From Symbiodinium natans (lineage: Eukaryota; Sar; Dinophyceae; Suessiales; Symbiodiniaceae): a DNA stretch of 64,000 nt. The stretch is taken from NCBI GenBank assembly GCA_905221605.1, contig CAJNDS010002194.1:365001-429000 (forward strand). The letters run 5' to 3'. Position 1 is the first letter of the stretch; every line of letters starts with the position of its first letter. Made by a program: the position numbers and the translations under genes. The notes below the pieces were generated by a model, which was not told the origin of the DNA, made no database searches, and saw only the letters and a program-made list of their open reading frames with translations. Shown here one piece after another: positions 8,745 through 19,500 of this stretch.

Positions 8745-9773
8745 ATGGCAGGAGAGTCGTGCAGCGCTGGCGAGGAGCCACTCTACAGCGTCAGCCCTCG
8801 CTCCTTCATTGGCCCCTACGTGGTGTATGGAACCTCCATCTTCTTGCACGGTTTGTGTTCAAATCTCTTCAAGGTCAAGATCAGTATCAGCCTGCTCCGG
8901 CACTGCGCCAGAGAGGACATCAAGACCTCGGCACGCAATGCTTGGACGAACATCGGCGTCACCACATCCCTGGTCATGACAACGGTCGCAGCTGCTCTCA
9001 TCGAAGGCCATGAGATGTCTCCCCAAGGATTTTGCATGGACCCGGACCTCCTCCTTCATCTTCAACAGATCCTAGGACCTCGGGATGGTTTGAGGTTCTA
9101 CTTATTGGGTTTAAGAGGGTAATATCCAAGCAAGAATGCTTTCAGAGGGTTTATAAAGGGCCAGCTGAGGATCTATGCATCCTTGTGCATCGCTTGCTTG
9201 TTTGCGAATATCAACTGCATCGTTTACTGCGCACTCAACCTGTTCTACTGGGATGCCCTCACGGAAACAGACGCCATCGAGTTTCTTCGGCACAATCCAC
9301 AGGTGTTGGGAGAAACGGTCATCTACATGGTGGAATCCTATGTGTTTTTTGTCCTGGTCATAGGCACCTGGTTTTACGTCACCTATGGACAAGCCCTTAT
9401 GACTGGCATCTACATCACGTTTACTTCAACGGCCATTGCGAATTTGGCATCAGTTTGGGGTAACCTGCTCTGCTGGCGACCCGGGCGGTGGAGGGATTGC
9501 AACAAATGTTCTACTAGGAGGCCTTCCGCCGACGAGCAGCGGTGGTCGCAGCTATTCGATGCCATGGTCCAGGGCCAGACACGGGCAGAGGAGGAGACCT
9601 CGAGGCAAGGCGCGTCTGAGCCTGCGAGCTGTGCAGACCCAGAAACGAGGCGCCAAGAAAGAGACACGAGGATGTCCGATGAGGTCCTGCCGGCGGATGG
9701 TTTTGGAGACACCAATGACACCAATGAAGTGGTTTCCAATGTCGGTTCACAAGGCCAACATCTTGCTGTTTAG
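8745..9773 (+). CDS. Multi-pass membrane protein of unknown function, two coding exons
   Basis: The first coding exon runs from the ATG at 8745 to about 9074. The second runs from about 9159 to the TAG at 9771-9773, giving about 314 residues. Hydrophobic segments lie near residues 21-43, 66-86, 114-141, 166-186 and 190-214, suggesting four or five membrane spans. The C-terminal 95 residues are hydrophilic, with Cys and many Arg/Glu/Asp. The two exons are in one frame once the intervening 84 nt are removed. I chose 8745 because the following protein is continuous; upstream codons (LAAAASQAQVG) are also open, so an earlier start is possible. Telomere-like sequence begins within 10 nt after the stop. 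I do not recognise the family. Confidence 0.65.
9075..9158 (+). other. Intron of the membrane-protein gene, introner-like
   Basis: Removing about 84 nt joins ...HLQQIL to GQLRIYASLC. A GG pair occurs at both ends (9075-9076 and 9159-9160), so the exact boundary is ambiguous. The acceptor AAAG|GG is the AG|G form common in dinoflagellates, but the donor is not GT, GC or an obvious GA. Its 3' half resembles window positions about 54-108 (shared GGGTTTAAGAGG, TTTCAGAGGG and AAGGGCCA blocks), suggesting an intron family. Confidence 0.55.
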
Positions 9774-9906
9774 TGGGGGGTTTAGGGTTTCTTTTTTGTC
9801 TTTTTGGGATCAGGGTTCAGGATTTAGGGTTTCTTGATTGAGGGCTTAGGGTCAGGTTAGGGTTTAGGGTAGACTGCTGTGACCGGAGTATATCGGAGAT
9901 TTGCAG

Positions 9907-9968
9907 CCGCTGTGTGACAGCGACAGATTCGATGTGTGGGTTTCGAACGCTGTGGCACTGCAACAGGA
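9907..9968 (+). CDS. Candidate exon (PLCDSDRFDVWVSNAVALQQ)
   Basis: The acceptor is GGAGATTTGCAG. The frame stays open up to the foldback element at 9992, so the donor may lie between 9968 and 9992. Confidence 0.4.
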
Positions 9969-9991
9969 TTGTGGTTCATTGCATCTATCAT

Positions 9992-10113
9992 CTACGAACT
10001 GCTTAAGAACCCGCCCCCCCCCAAAAAAAAAAGAGGAAATTGTTCTTCCTTATAAGGGCAAAATAGGGATTATCATTTTCTATATTTTTTGGCGGTTCTT
10101 AAGCAAATAGTAG
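9992..10113. mobile_element. MITE-like foldback element, family F copy 1
   Basis: Terminal inverted repeats CTAC-N4-TGCTTAAGAACC occur on both ends. The interior holds poly-C/poly-A and CTTCCTTATAAGGGCAAAATAGGG. Non-coding. Confidence 0.7.
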
Positions 10114-10409
10114 TTATTGGGACCGCCATATAGTCAGAAACCCGCAGGTCTAGAGATTGCATGTGGTTGCTTCCTGCCATAGGCATGGCCTTTTTGTGTT
10201 GACCGCGAAGAGCGTGGGTTAACATGCACCCGACGACTGAAGGAATACCTGGGACTTCCCGTAAACCTTGTTGACCGCAGAACCCAAAACCCTGAACCCT
10301 TCATTCCCAAACCCTCTACCCCCTAAACCCTCAAGACCCTATAAAGCCTAAACCCTGGATCCTAGTTGAGGGCTTCGGACCTCAAACCCTAAACGCTGGA
10401 CCACGGGTC

Positions 10410-10524
10410 AACATTTAGGGTTTAGGGTTCAGGGTTTAGGGTTTAGGGTTTAGGGTTTAGGGTTTAGGGTTTAGGGTTTAGGGTTTAGGGTTTAGGGTTT
10501 AGGGTTTAGGGTTTAGGGTTTAGG
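10410..10524 (+). repeat. TTTAGGG array
   Basis: About 16 units, nearly perfect. Confidence 0.95.
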
Positions 10525-10686
10525 CAGCTCCTTTGTTGTTGGCTTCGTTGGGAGATCTCCAAGACCACTAAACCCTAAACCCCCTGAGCCACAGCAAGAG
10601 TGATTCTAGGGTTTAGGGTTTTGGGTTTGGGTTTAGGGTTTAGGGTTTAGGGTTTAGGGCTTCGGGAACCGCATCTTTGCTCCCAG

Positions 10687-10760
10687 AGCCCGTCGACGGA
10701 ACCTCCAAATGCAACTTCACTGCCCTCAGCACCAAGAGCTCAAACCTCTTCTTCTGATTT
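10687..10760 (+). CDS. Candidate exon (SPSTEPPNATSLPSAPRAQT)
   Basis: The acceptor is CATCTTTGCTCCCAG and the donor GATTT|GTTTAGGG inside the first repeat unit. The reading is Ser/Pro/Thr-rich, possibly a linker. Confidence 0.45.
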
Positions 10761-11154
10761 GTTTAGGGTTTAGGGTTTAGGGTCTAGTATTTAGGGTTTA
10801 GGGTTCAGGGTTTCGGTCCTTTATTTTCGTCACTTGGACTGCAGGCTTCTTCGGCTACAGGCAGGGTTTGGAGGGAGCCAAAACCCAACAACCCCCAACA
10901 AGCCGGATCCGGGTTCAGGGTTGAGGGTTGAGGGAATTCCAAGCGCCATGGGCCTACTAAATCCAATCGTAGCCCGCGAACCCTTGTATTTTGTATATTG
11001 GCCACCTAGATTGCACCCCAGATTAGGCCTTTGGGTTTAGGGTGTAGGGTTTACCCTAAACCCTAAACCCTAAACCCTAAACCCTGAACCCTCTTATCGG
11101 TTTCTCGATCCCCCTGCCCTAAAAAAGCCCCAGAAAAAAACCCGAAAACTCTAA

Positions 11155-11316
11155 AGCCCTAAACCTTAAACCCTAAACCCTAAACCCTAGACCCTAGACC
11201 CTAAACCCTAACCCTAAACCCTAAACCCTAAACCCTAAACCCTAAACCCTAAACCCTAAACCCTAAACCCTAAACCCTAAACCCTAAACCCTAAACCCTA
11301 AACCCTAAACCCTAAA
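11155..11316 (-). repeat. CCCTAAA array
   Basis: About 22 units. It ends 20 bases before the island at 11336. Confidence 0.95.
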
Positions 11317-11335
11317 CATCTCTTTTGTGGCTGAG

Positions 11336-11398
11336 GCCACCTTGGGAAGCGTTTTGCCACGAGCCGGGATCCCACCAACAAGAATCACGGTGCTTGTC
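11336..11398 (+). CDS. Candidate exon (ATLGSVLPRAGIPPTRITVL)
   Basis: The acceptor is GGCTGAG|G. Exactly 21 codons follow, then the donor GTTTAGGG. Both phases are 0. Confidence 0.45.
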
Positions 11399-11651
11399 GT
11401 TTAGGGTTCAGGGTTTAGGGTGTAGGGTTTAGGGCTTAGGGTTTAGGGTTCAGGGGGTTCATGTGGGGGATTCCGAACATCAGCTCTCTACCCAAAGACT
11501 AAGCCCTAAACCCTAAACCCTAAACCCGAAAATTATAAGTTGAAACAAACCCAGAGACACTCTGAGCGGCACAGGTTTGGGCTTTTAGCGTTTAGGGCTT
11601 AGGGGTCTTTTCGGGACTCAGACTTGCAGTGTCTTTCGTGAGGCAAATTCC

Positions 11652-11759
11652 CCAAACCCTAAACCCTAAACCCTAAACCCTAAACCCTAAACCCTAAACC
11701 CTAAACCCTAAACCCTAAACCCTAAACCCTAAACCCTAAACCCTAAACCCTAAACCCTA
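11652..11759 (-). repeat. CCCTAAA array
   Basis: About 15 perfect units. Confidence 0.95.
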
Positions 11760-11784
11760 CAGCGACATACATGCTCTGTTACAG

Positions 11785-11878
11785 CAGTGAGAGCCAGAAG
11801 CTCCATTCCCACAAGCGTTCTCTTCGAGAGCTTCCCCGCCTAAGGGGGGCCAAAGCCCGACTCAGCGGCCAAAACTGG
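11785..11878 (+). CDS. Candidate exon (SESQKLHSHKRSLRELPRLR)
   Basis: The acceptor is CTCTGTTACAG and the donor CTG|GGTTTAG region. The reading is basic and continues GAKARLSGQN. Confidence 0.45.
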
Positions 11879-11961
11879 GTTTAGTGTTTAGGGGTTAGGG
11901 TTTTTAGGGTTTAGGGTTTAGGGTGTCTCATTGAGGGGGCGCACTGGTGCTACAAGCACCC

Positions 11962-12008
11962 AGGCGCGCGCGCGCGCGCGCGCGCGCGCATGCGCGCATG
12001 CGCGCACG
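11962..12008. repeat. (CG)n/(GCGCAT) tract
   Basis: An alternating purine-pyrimidine CG run followed by GCGCATGCGCGCATGCGCG, a potential Z-DNA sequence. Confidence 0.9.
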
Positions 12009-13097
12009 TTTTGGGCCCCACACCCGCATGCGCTCCAGCCTCGCCTTGACATCTTCGGGTTTTTGGTTTCCTTGCTTTCTGATCGTGCCCATGCATATCA
12101 TTCTTGTGGTGTACGCTATAAGCATGTTATTCTTGTGAGGCCTCTGAAAATCCCTAGGTCGTTTGGCCTGGAAGCGACAAGCGAAAACACCTGACGTCTG
12201 AAGTTTAGTGTTGGGGGCTTGGCTGGCGCCTTCGTCCCTTGGCCTTGCAAGGGATGATGTACGGACCAAGGTCTCAGAGCCCTGTGTGCAGGAGTCCCAT
12301 GGCGCCTTCCCAGGCGGCCTCCCAGGAGGCTTTCAGGGCCTCTCTGAACCAAAAACGCGCAGCCTGCCTGACCGGCTTGAAGAAACCCGCAGAAGCCCCT
12401 GAGAAGGGAGGAGAGGGAGGGGGAGGGAGAACCTTATCTAGGATGGTCTCTGTCCCTATGAACCGAAAACCTTACAGCAGTAACCCCATAATTTAGAGAA
12501 GTGGGGCCATATAGACTTCTAGAAACTCTTGTAAAACCCATAGCCCCTACAAGAAGCCCCATAGAGGCGCGGTGGTTTCTACCAGGACTTCTACCAGGCC
12601 AAGGGACAACATGCCCGGGTGAGTAAGGAGGGTTTTGGGTCTATGGAGTCTATAGGGGTTGTTAATTGAGGGCTTAGGGGAGTTGACGATGGTTTGGTTA
12701 GGGGTTATAGGGCTGTGAGGGCGAGTCCGCCTGCAGATTAGATGCCCAGTGAATTGCTGGAAGTCCTCGGAAGGAAGCGCGCCCGAGAGTGGGGGCGCGT
12801 GCGTGAGATTTCTTGTTGACCTTAAGCCAGCGCTGACATCACTATGGGGGCCCCGTGACATACCAGCACTTCGTTTCCGAATGCCGATTGATGTTCCCAA
12901 CCAGCAATGCCTCAATTCTCTGGTAGCCCTAAACCCTAATAAGCAAGCCTAAACCCTAAACCCTAAACCCTAAACCCTAAACCCTCTTCCAGACTCCAGA
13001 GGCCCCTGAATCCAGCTTCAGTTGAACGGAACCTAGAAACTCCCGATCCTTAAGGCCCCAACGTCTCATCCCACCCATGACCTCGGGGAAGGTGCAG

Positions 13098-13145
13098 TGG
13101 AAGAAGCCGCTTAACAAGGCCATCCAGCGATGGGGCGTTCTTTGA
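13098..13145 (+). CDS. Candidate terminal exon (WKKPLNKAIQRWGVL, stop)
   Basis: The acceptor is GGAAGGTGCAG, followed by 15 codons and TGA. An in-frame ATG at 13077 gives an alternative short reading. Confidence 0.35.
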   Translation, partial: WKKPLNKAIQRWGVL

Positions 13146-13186
13146 AAGGGTGGATGGGGGAGGGGGCTGCGGTGGTGGTTTCGGGT

Positions 13187-13279
13187 TAGGGTTTAGGGTT
13201 TAGGGTTTAGGGTTTAGGGTTTAGGGTTTAGGGTTTAGGGTTTAGGGTTTAGGGTTTAGGGTTTAGGGTTTAGGGTTTC
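13187..13279 (+). repeat. TTTAGGG array
   Basis: About 13 units. Another array of 9 units lies at 13424-13486. Confidence 0.95.
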
Positions 13280-13352
13280 GCCCCAGCTTTCTTCTGACCT
13301 TTACGTGAGAAAATTGGGCTTAGGGCTTACGATGTAGGATTGTGGGGGCCAG

Positions 13353-13405
13353 GCGGACCATGCCAAAGTCGAGAACCGCGGCGACGAACCAGGCTCGTGC
13401 ATGCT
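13353..13405 (+). CDS. Candidate exon (ADHAKVENRGDEPGSCMLCL)
   Basis: The acceptor is GTGGGGGCCAG. The donor is probably GTGTCT near 13406. The frame stays open into the next repeat array. Confidence 0.35.
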
Positions 13406-14032
13406 GTGTCTAAGCTTCAGGGCTTAGGGTTTAGGGTTTAGGGTTTAGGGTTTAGGGTTTAGGGTTTAGGGTTTAGGGTTAATTAGGGTTTGGAGAGTTT
13501 GCATTCGCACCTTTCCGAGCAGTGCTTGTAAAAGGAGGAGCCTTGAAGTTAAAACCAAGGGCAAGCACACTCAACAATGAAGTTGCAAGGGTATACGTAT
13601 AAGGGTTACCCTAAAGGTGTACACTTGGATCGAGGTGGCATAGAAGTCTTGGTTTTAGATCTTGGGTTTCGGAGGTTGGACTTGGACCTGCAACTACCCC
13701 CGCTAGGCTCCCCCCATAATTAAAGCCATTTAAGGATAATTAAGCCTAATTAAGGCTATTAAGGGGGAACCTAGGGGGGGGGTAGTGTAGAGGGGGGTAG
13801 TAGGGGCAGTAGGGGAACCCATGAAGTATTCTGACTCTAAGAACGACTGGCGATCTGGAGGGGCCGGGGCTTAGCAGCAACTCAACAGTCTGATGTATGG
13901 AGGGGTGCTTCCCCTGTCCGACATTTCTGACACGACCCCGCGGCCCGCAACCCAATGCTAAATCTATTTTTTTGCTTGGCATTTTGCACTGCGAACCCTG
14001 CACCCTGAACCCTAAAGCATGGACCCCAACCC

Positions 14033-14353
14033 TAAACCCCAAACCCTAAACCCTTTAAACCCTATAAACCCTATAAACCCTGTAAACCCTGTAAACCCTG
14101 TAAACCCCATAAACGCCATAAACCCCAACCCTATAAACCCTAAACCCTAGAAACCCTATAAACCCCAAACCCTAAACCCGAAACCCCAAACCCCAAACCC
14201 CAAAACCCTAAACCCGAAACCCCAAAACCCTAAACCCGAAACCCCAAACCCTAAACCCTAAACCCTAAACCCTATAGGCCCTAAACCCTAAACCCTAAAC
14301 CCTAAACCCTAAACCCTAAACCCTAAACCCTAAACCCTATAGGCCCTAAACCC
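14033..14353 (-). repeat. Composite CCCTAAA / CCCTATAAA / CCCGAAA array
   Basis: A mixture of canonical units, 9-bp CCCTRTAAA units and CCCGAAACCCCAAA variants. CCCTATAGG punctuates the tract twice. Its rightmost unit directly precedes the ATG at 14357. Confidence 0.85.
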
Positions 14354-14356
14354 TCA

Positions 14357-14435
14357 ATGGCAAGTTCACTCTCGGACAACGCCCTGAACCGCCTTAGAGG
14401 CTCGACCTGGGAGCCGGACGACACTGGGCACTCCA
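14357..14435 (+). CDS. Candidate first exon (MASSLSDNALNRLRGSTWEP)
   Basis: An ATG directly follows a 320-bp CCCTAAA array. The frame is open to the donor CCA|GTGAGC, or further as DDTGHSSELGVVQ. It could be a start exon. Confidence 0.4.
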
Positions 14436-14451
14436 GTGAGCTTGGGGTGGT

Positions 14452-14635
14452 TCAGGGTTTAGGGTTTAGGGTTTAGGGTTTGGGGTTTAGGGTTTAGGGC
14501 CAGGGTTTAGGGTTTAGGGTTTAGGGTTTAGGGTTTAGGGCCTATAGGGTTAGGGTTTAGGGTTTAGGGTTTAGGGTTTAGGGTTTAGGGTTTAGGGTTT
14601 AGGGTTTAGGGTTTAGGGGTTTAGGGGTTTAGGGT
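14452..14635 (+). repeat. TTTAGGG array with CCTATAGGG interruption
   Basis: It mirrors the 14033-14353 array in opposite orientation around the candidate exon at 14357-14435 and includes the same GCCTATAGGG motif. The pair could form a large hairpin. Confidence 0.85.
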
Positions 14636-14802
14636 TTCGGAACTTAGGGGTTTTCGTATCAGGGCTGTTTGTGTTTCGGGTATGGAGTTTCAGGGGTGCA
14701 GGGGTTGAGGGGTTTAGGGTTCAGGGGTTTAGGGTTCAGGGGTTTAGGGTTTACTGTAGGGTTTAGGGCTGAGTGCTTTAGGGTTTTGGGTGCTACTCAT
14801 AG

Positions 14803-14854
14803 CGAGCCGAACCGGAGCCAGCCCAAACCACGCCAAAGCAGTTCGAAGGATTGA
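14803..14854 (+). CDS. Candidate terminal exon (EPNRSQPKPRQSSSKD, stop)
   Basis: The acceptor is ACTCATAG. The Ser/Pro/Lys-rich reading ends at TGA, and TTTAGGG sequence starts at the stop. Confidence 0.35.
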
Positions 14855-15640
14855 GGGTTTAGGGATTAGGGCTTAGAGTTCACATGTCGAATATGTTCAG
14901 GGACACTTGATGACGTGGAACACTTCGACACCTGAAACACGCGGAACACCTGGGCCTCACTTGGTACTTTTGGGACATAGGCTGCAGGGGTGTCGGGTTT
15001 AGTGGTTGTGGGTTGTCAGGTTTTAGGGTTTGGGGGTTTATGGCTTTGAGGTTCAGGGTTTAGGGGTTTGGGGTTTGGGGTTTGGGTTTCAGGGCTTAAG
15101 GAGGGTTTAGTGTTCGGCAGTTTCCGAGACTCCGAATGGTTGCATAGAAGCCAGCAGGGACAAACTTAAATTTTGGGTCTTTAGACTGTTTTGGGACCCC
15201 TGACCTCTAACCCCAAAACCCTACACCCCAAGCCCCGAAACCCTGAAACCCAGAACCGGAATCCGAAACCGCAAAAGCTATGGCCGCTGGGAGCCGAGGA
15301 CTGCATACCGCCCTGCCTCGACGTCCTGCACCTACCTGCTGTGTGGAGAGAGGATAGGGTTTAGGGAGTTTAGATTGTGGGCGTAAGAAGGGCAAGGCCC
15401 GCAACGTGAACACCACTAAATGCTGTTTTTGCAGGTTTCTTTTCTGTGTGTGGGGGGGGGGGGGGATCAGGGGGATGGGCGGGAGGGGGAGGGGGGGGGG
15501 AACCCGGTACCAAAAGGCGTAGCCGTATACCCTAAACATGAAGGCCAAGGCCTTCAAGTGGGCGCGCCGTGCTCACCAAGCAATGTTAATCATGGGCCCC
15601 CCCCCCCCCACTTTCTTTCGAGACGGACATAATTATTCTC

Positions 15641-15670
15641 CCCTCTTAGGGTACCCTAACTAAGAGGGGC
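15641..15670. repeat. Short perfect hairpin
   Basis: CCCCTCTTAG and CTAAGAGGGG are perfect complements around GGTACCCTAA. A similar CGGAAACCCC/GGGGTTTCCG hairpin is at 27445-27471. Confidence 0.7.
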
Positions 15671-16048
15671 CGCCTTAGAATAGGGACCCCAAAAAGGACC
15701 ATGGTTGAGGGAAATCACCACACGCTGTTGGGATTGCCTTTCCTTGCTACATAAAGGCACGGGGCTTTAAGGTTTTGGGGGGGGGGGGGGGCCTTGTGCT
15801 CTCAAAGAAGGCAGCGATGTTCAGTCCTCTTTAGTCAGTCGGCCGTCTTCAGCCCCCACACCGCATGTCCATGAGGGTCCATGCACCTGTGCAGCATGTA
15901 CTCGGGGCCTTGGGGTTCCTATGTAGTAGCTCTAGGACCCAACTACATACTAGAAACGCACACGGGCTTTGTACAGGTGTAGGTGTGTGTGTATAAAAAA
16001 GCCCCCACAGCGCTGCAAAACCCGGTCAGTGCCCGATGGGCGTTTCAC

Positions 16049-16369
16049 CCTAAACCCTAAACCCTAAACCCTAAACCCTAAACCCTAAACCCTAAACCCT
16101 AAACCCTAAACCCATGTCGCCATAAGACCCAGCCTTGGTATCCCAAACCCTGCCGGAGCCCGAACGCATCACTGCAAAGCCCGCGTAACACGGAAAAACC
16201 ACAAGTTTAGGGTTTAGGGTTAGGGTTTAGGGTTTAGGGTTTAGGGTTTAGGGCTTAGGGCTTAGGGCTTAGGGTTTAGGGCTTAGGGCTTAGGGCTTAG
16301 GGTTTAGGGTTTAGGGTTTAGGGTTTAGGGTTTAGGGCCAGTTTAGGGTTTAGGGTTTATAGGGTTTAG
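16049..16369. repeat. Telomere-like arrays at the retroelement insertion site
   Basis: CCCTAAA units at 16049-16113 and TTTAGGG/CTTAGGG units at 16205-16369. The second array is cut by the copia LTR at 16370. Confidence 0.9.
16365..16369. repeat. Target-site duplication, left copy (TTTAG)
   Basis: TTTAG directly abuts the LTR TG. The same five bases follow the other LTR at 24945-24949. Five bp is the usual copia integrase duplication. The bases belong to a TTTAGGG repeat, so removing the element restores a continuous telomere-like unit. Confidence 0.9.
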
Positions 16370-16518
16370 TGAAAAAACAAAGAGAACGAAACCGAACCCC
16401 AACCGAAAGAAGACCCTCGGGGCCCCCGCCTGCTGTGCACGACCTCGCGCACGTTTTCCTCTGACCAAAAGCCTGCGGGCGGATCTCGTCGACGCCTTGC
16501 AGAAAGTTGGGTTTATCA
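16370..16518 (-). repeat. 3' LTR of the copia element
   Basis: This 149-bp LTR is the downstream copy in element orientation. It ends at the TG/CA inverted dinucleotides and is identical to the 5' LTR except for a 2-base difference in the terminal poly-A/T run. It is preceded by the polypurine tract and followed by the TTTAG target duplication. Confidence 0.95.
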
Positions 16519-16530
16519 CTGCTTAAAAAT

Positions 16531-16545
16531 TCTCTTCCCCCCTTC
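16531..16545 (-). promoter_or_regulatory. Polypurine tract
   Basis: On the minus strand this reads GAAGGGGGGAAGAGA, an uninterrupted purine run 12 nt upstream of the 3' LTR. It primes plus-strand DNA synthesis in LTR elements. Its first bases overlap the TGA stop of the pol frame (16544-16546). Confidence 0.8.
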
Positions 16546-19500
16546 AACGATGCTTCGTCGCATCCTTGGAAATAAATGGAAGTCTCACTGCTCCCCACAC
16601 GGTCGCCCACCATGAATCAGCACACTTAGGTTTGGTAAGGATATCAGCAAGTTGGAACTCGGTGAGGACCCAAAAGAGTGGAGGTTTGCCATTGGCTTGC
16701 TCTTCACACAGATATTGCCTCAACGCAGCGAGATCTATGGCTAGACGTTTGTCTGAAGGGATCCTTGGGATGCCTTCTCGATGCAAATGGTCGAATAGTG
16801 ATTTGCAATCCGTGATGCACTTCAGCTGACTGCCGCTCAAGTCCTGTACACGTTGGAGGCGGCCGCGCAGCACTGTTTGCACAAAGGATCTCACATACTG
16901 CCCCATCTCGATGGCCTCGGAACAGCCTGTGGTTTCAGCCCCGAACGTTGAGCGACACACCCTAGGGTTTGCCGAACTCTTCCAGTCAAGGATGCTTCCT
17001 ATGCCTCCTCCAGCTGAGTACTGCTCTCCATCGGTCAAGAAGATGAGGATTCCGAACTGGCTGGCGACCTTGGAATTCGCCCGTTTGGCCTTTCTTTCTT
17101 TGATGTCAAAAGGTGTATTCTTCATGACGCCGCTGACATGGTCCTCGTACTCGAGGCGGAAACCATCCTCACCCGTGAGCTCTGCATTCGCCCATGCCGA
17201 GTCGTGGTACACTAAAAACTCCAGGCTCTCAAGTTTCAAAGGTCGTAGCCAAATCCCTTTGTCTCGGTGATCCCACGCTCGTCGCGCTATCTGGTTGGTG
17301 AACTTCAGGTCAGCAACGCTTGGGTTCTTTTGGAGTTGTTGTGCAAGCGAAACTGAGCATTGAATATCGGGACGACTCTGGGATCCAAGCCAGGAAAGGG
17401 CGCCGATGAGAGACTGGTTGTCGATTCGTTGTTCTTCAGAAGCAGGCTCTTCATCTTCCTGCCCCTTGCCGATGTCGATTTGGAACAGTCGCCCTCCAGC
17501 ATATGCCTCTTGACTGATGAAGACACCTGAGTCATTCACCTCGATGTGGCTTCCAATGTAGTCGAAGCTGTTGATCTCCCAGTCGTCGACTGGGAAGATG
17601 CTCGAGAGGGCATTGCGAATAGCTTCGGACATCTTCTTGTCGCCAGCAACCAGGATGTCATCGACATGTACTCCGGCATACGCTGCCGGTTCGCTAGCTT
17701 CATTATCGGACGGAACAAGCTGAAAAAGGCAAGGGTCAAGCGCATTCTGCACAAACTTGTACTCAACGCCCTCTACACTTAGCCGCACTGCTAACATGTC
17801 CTTTCGGAAGCGCCTCCACCATTTGCGAGGACTGTCAGGAAGGCCAAAGATACCTTTGGTGATTCGTAGCAGTTGGTCTGGATGTAGAGAAGCAAGACCT
17901 GAACGGGGCTGTCTGAGATACAAGACCCTTTCCAGAGCATCTCCGTTGAGAAAAGCTGCAGTAATGTCGCCTGCTGATGCCTCCCACCCATGAGATTGCC
18001 TCCGACTTGCTACAAGCTGCATGATGGTGAGCACCGATAGTCTGTTGATGGTAGGCGCGTCGGTGTCTAGGAGACCGATATCTGGATCGCGGTGTCCAGA
18101 CACGACGATCCTCGCCTTCGGTTTCCAAGGAAGACTAGAATCAAGCTTCCGCCGGGACCAGTTCTTGTCTTTGTAGGCAAACCTTGAAGACAGGATACGA
18201 CTTTTGTCAACACACTCACGAACACGAGCACTTTCTTCGAGCGACAAAGGCTCCAGGGCCTGATACTTGATGTGTTCGTCGTACTGTTTCTCCTCTGCTT
18301 GTCGGAAGGCACTATGTTGTTCTGGTGGGATTACTGCCCAGGGGATCTCCTTCTCGTATTGTTTTTCGAGGGACCTGGCTGTACGGCATTGTTTTAACAT
18401 GTGAACCGACTGGACTCCAGGCCCTTTCTTCCTAACTCTCTTGGGGACAGGAGGAGGTACAGGAGCTTCGAGTCCTCGTCGCTCGCTGGTAGGCCTATCT
18501 TCTGCAGTGAGTTCATCTTTCAAATCCTCGGGTTCGAGATCGAACTGAAAATCCATTTCATCACCCTCAAGTTGTTCTTGTCCTTCGTCTGCATCAATGT
18601 CGTCAGCATGATCTTCATCTTCATACGTAGCGGGGTCATCGGGATCTAGGTTAAGAAGTCGTTCAAGATCATCGCGGGCAATCCTGGTGGTTAGGATTTC
18701 TCCAAGCTCTTCAGAAGTGCTAGGACGGAGATGTTCTTCAGCAACAAGATGACACCGCCCACCAAAGGAAACCCACCAGTTACCACCTTCATGTCCAATG
18801 ATCGTTCCGGGCCCCCGCCACTTACCTCGTTTGAAGTTGGACTTTGTCCCTCCTTTGTCAACTCTGAAAAAGCACACCAACTCCCCGACGCAGTACCCTC
18901 CACGCTTAACTCGAGCCCGCTGGATAAGTGCACGACGAAGCTTCGAATCAAGTTGTGTTCTGTAAAAGGCGATCCTGGCCGAGGCACGAATATGCATCTC
19001 CCGTTGTCGTTGGCGATCATGTGAAAGTATTTCCAGGTATCGTTCTTCGTCATCGCCAGCGCACAGTTCTCCTGGGATTTTGGGATCTTTTCCGAACACA
19101 GCTTGGGTTGGTGAGAAACCATGTCTCCGGCGCAGCTCGTTCTTAGCTGAGTTCACTGCTTGCAAGGCATAGTAAAGGTCGCTAGCGTCGATGGACTTCT
19201 CATCTATGACTTTTCTGAGCATGGCCTGATACCAGAGCCCATGACGCTCTATGAGTCCTTGCTGCCAATGGGCCTGGCCTGCAGCGGGGCGAAGCCGGCA
19301 TCCATGGAATTCAGCATAGTTCGCCAGCCCGGCCTGTAGACCAGTTTCCAAGTCTGCAGCAATTGTTCCTGGTGCCCCAAAAACAGATCCCCACATCTGA
19401 GTGAACTTCCGCTCAAAGGCTTCGGCAGAATGCCCTTCAAGCTCTCCGACAAGATGGAACGTTGTAGCATGGTCTATGACGGACAGCAACGAATGTTTCA

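Larger units (their letters stand above)
9774..16364 (+). other. Region note: islands and arrays before the retroelement
   Basis: 12,010-12,900 and 15,110-16,040 are the longest stretches without arrays. They contain short open frames on both strands, poly-C/poly-G runs and no recognised gene. Confidence 0.5.
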
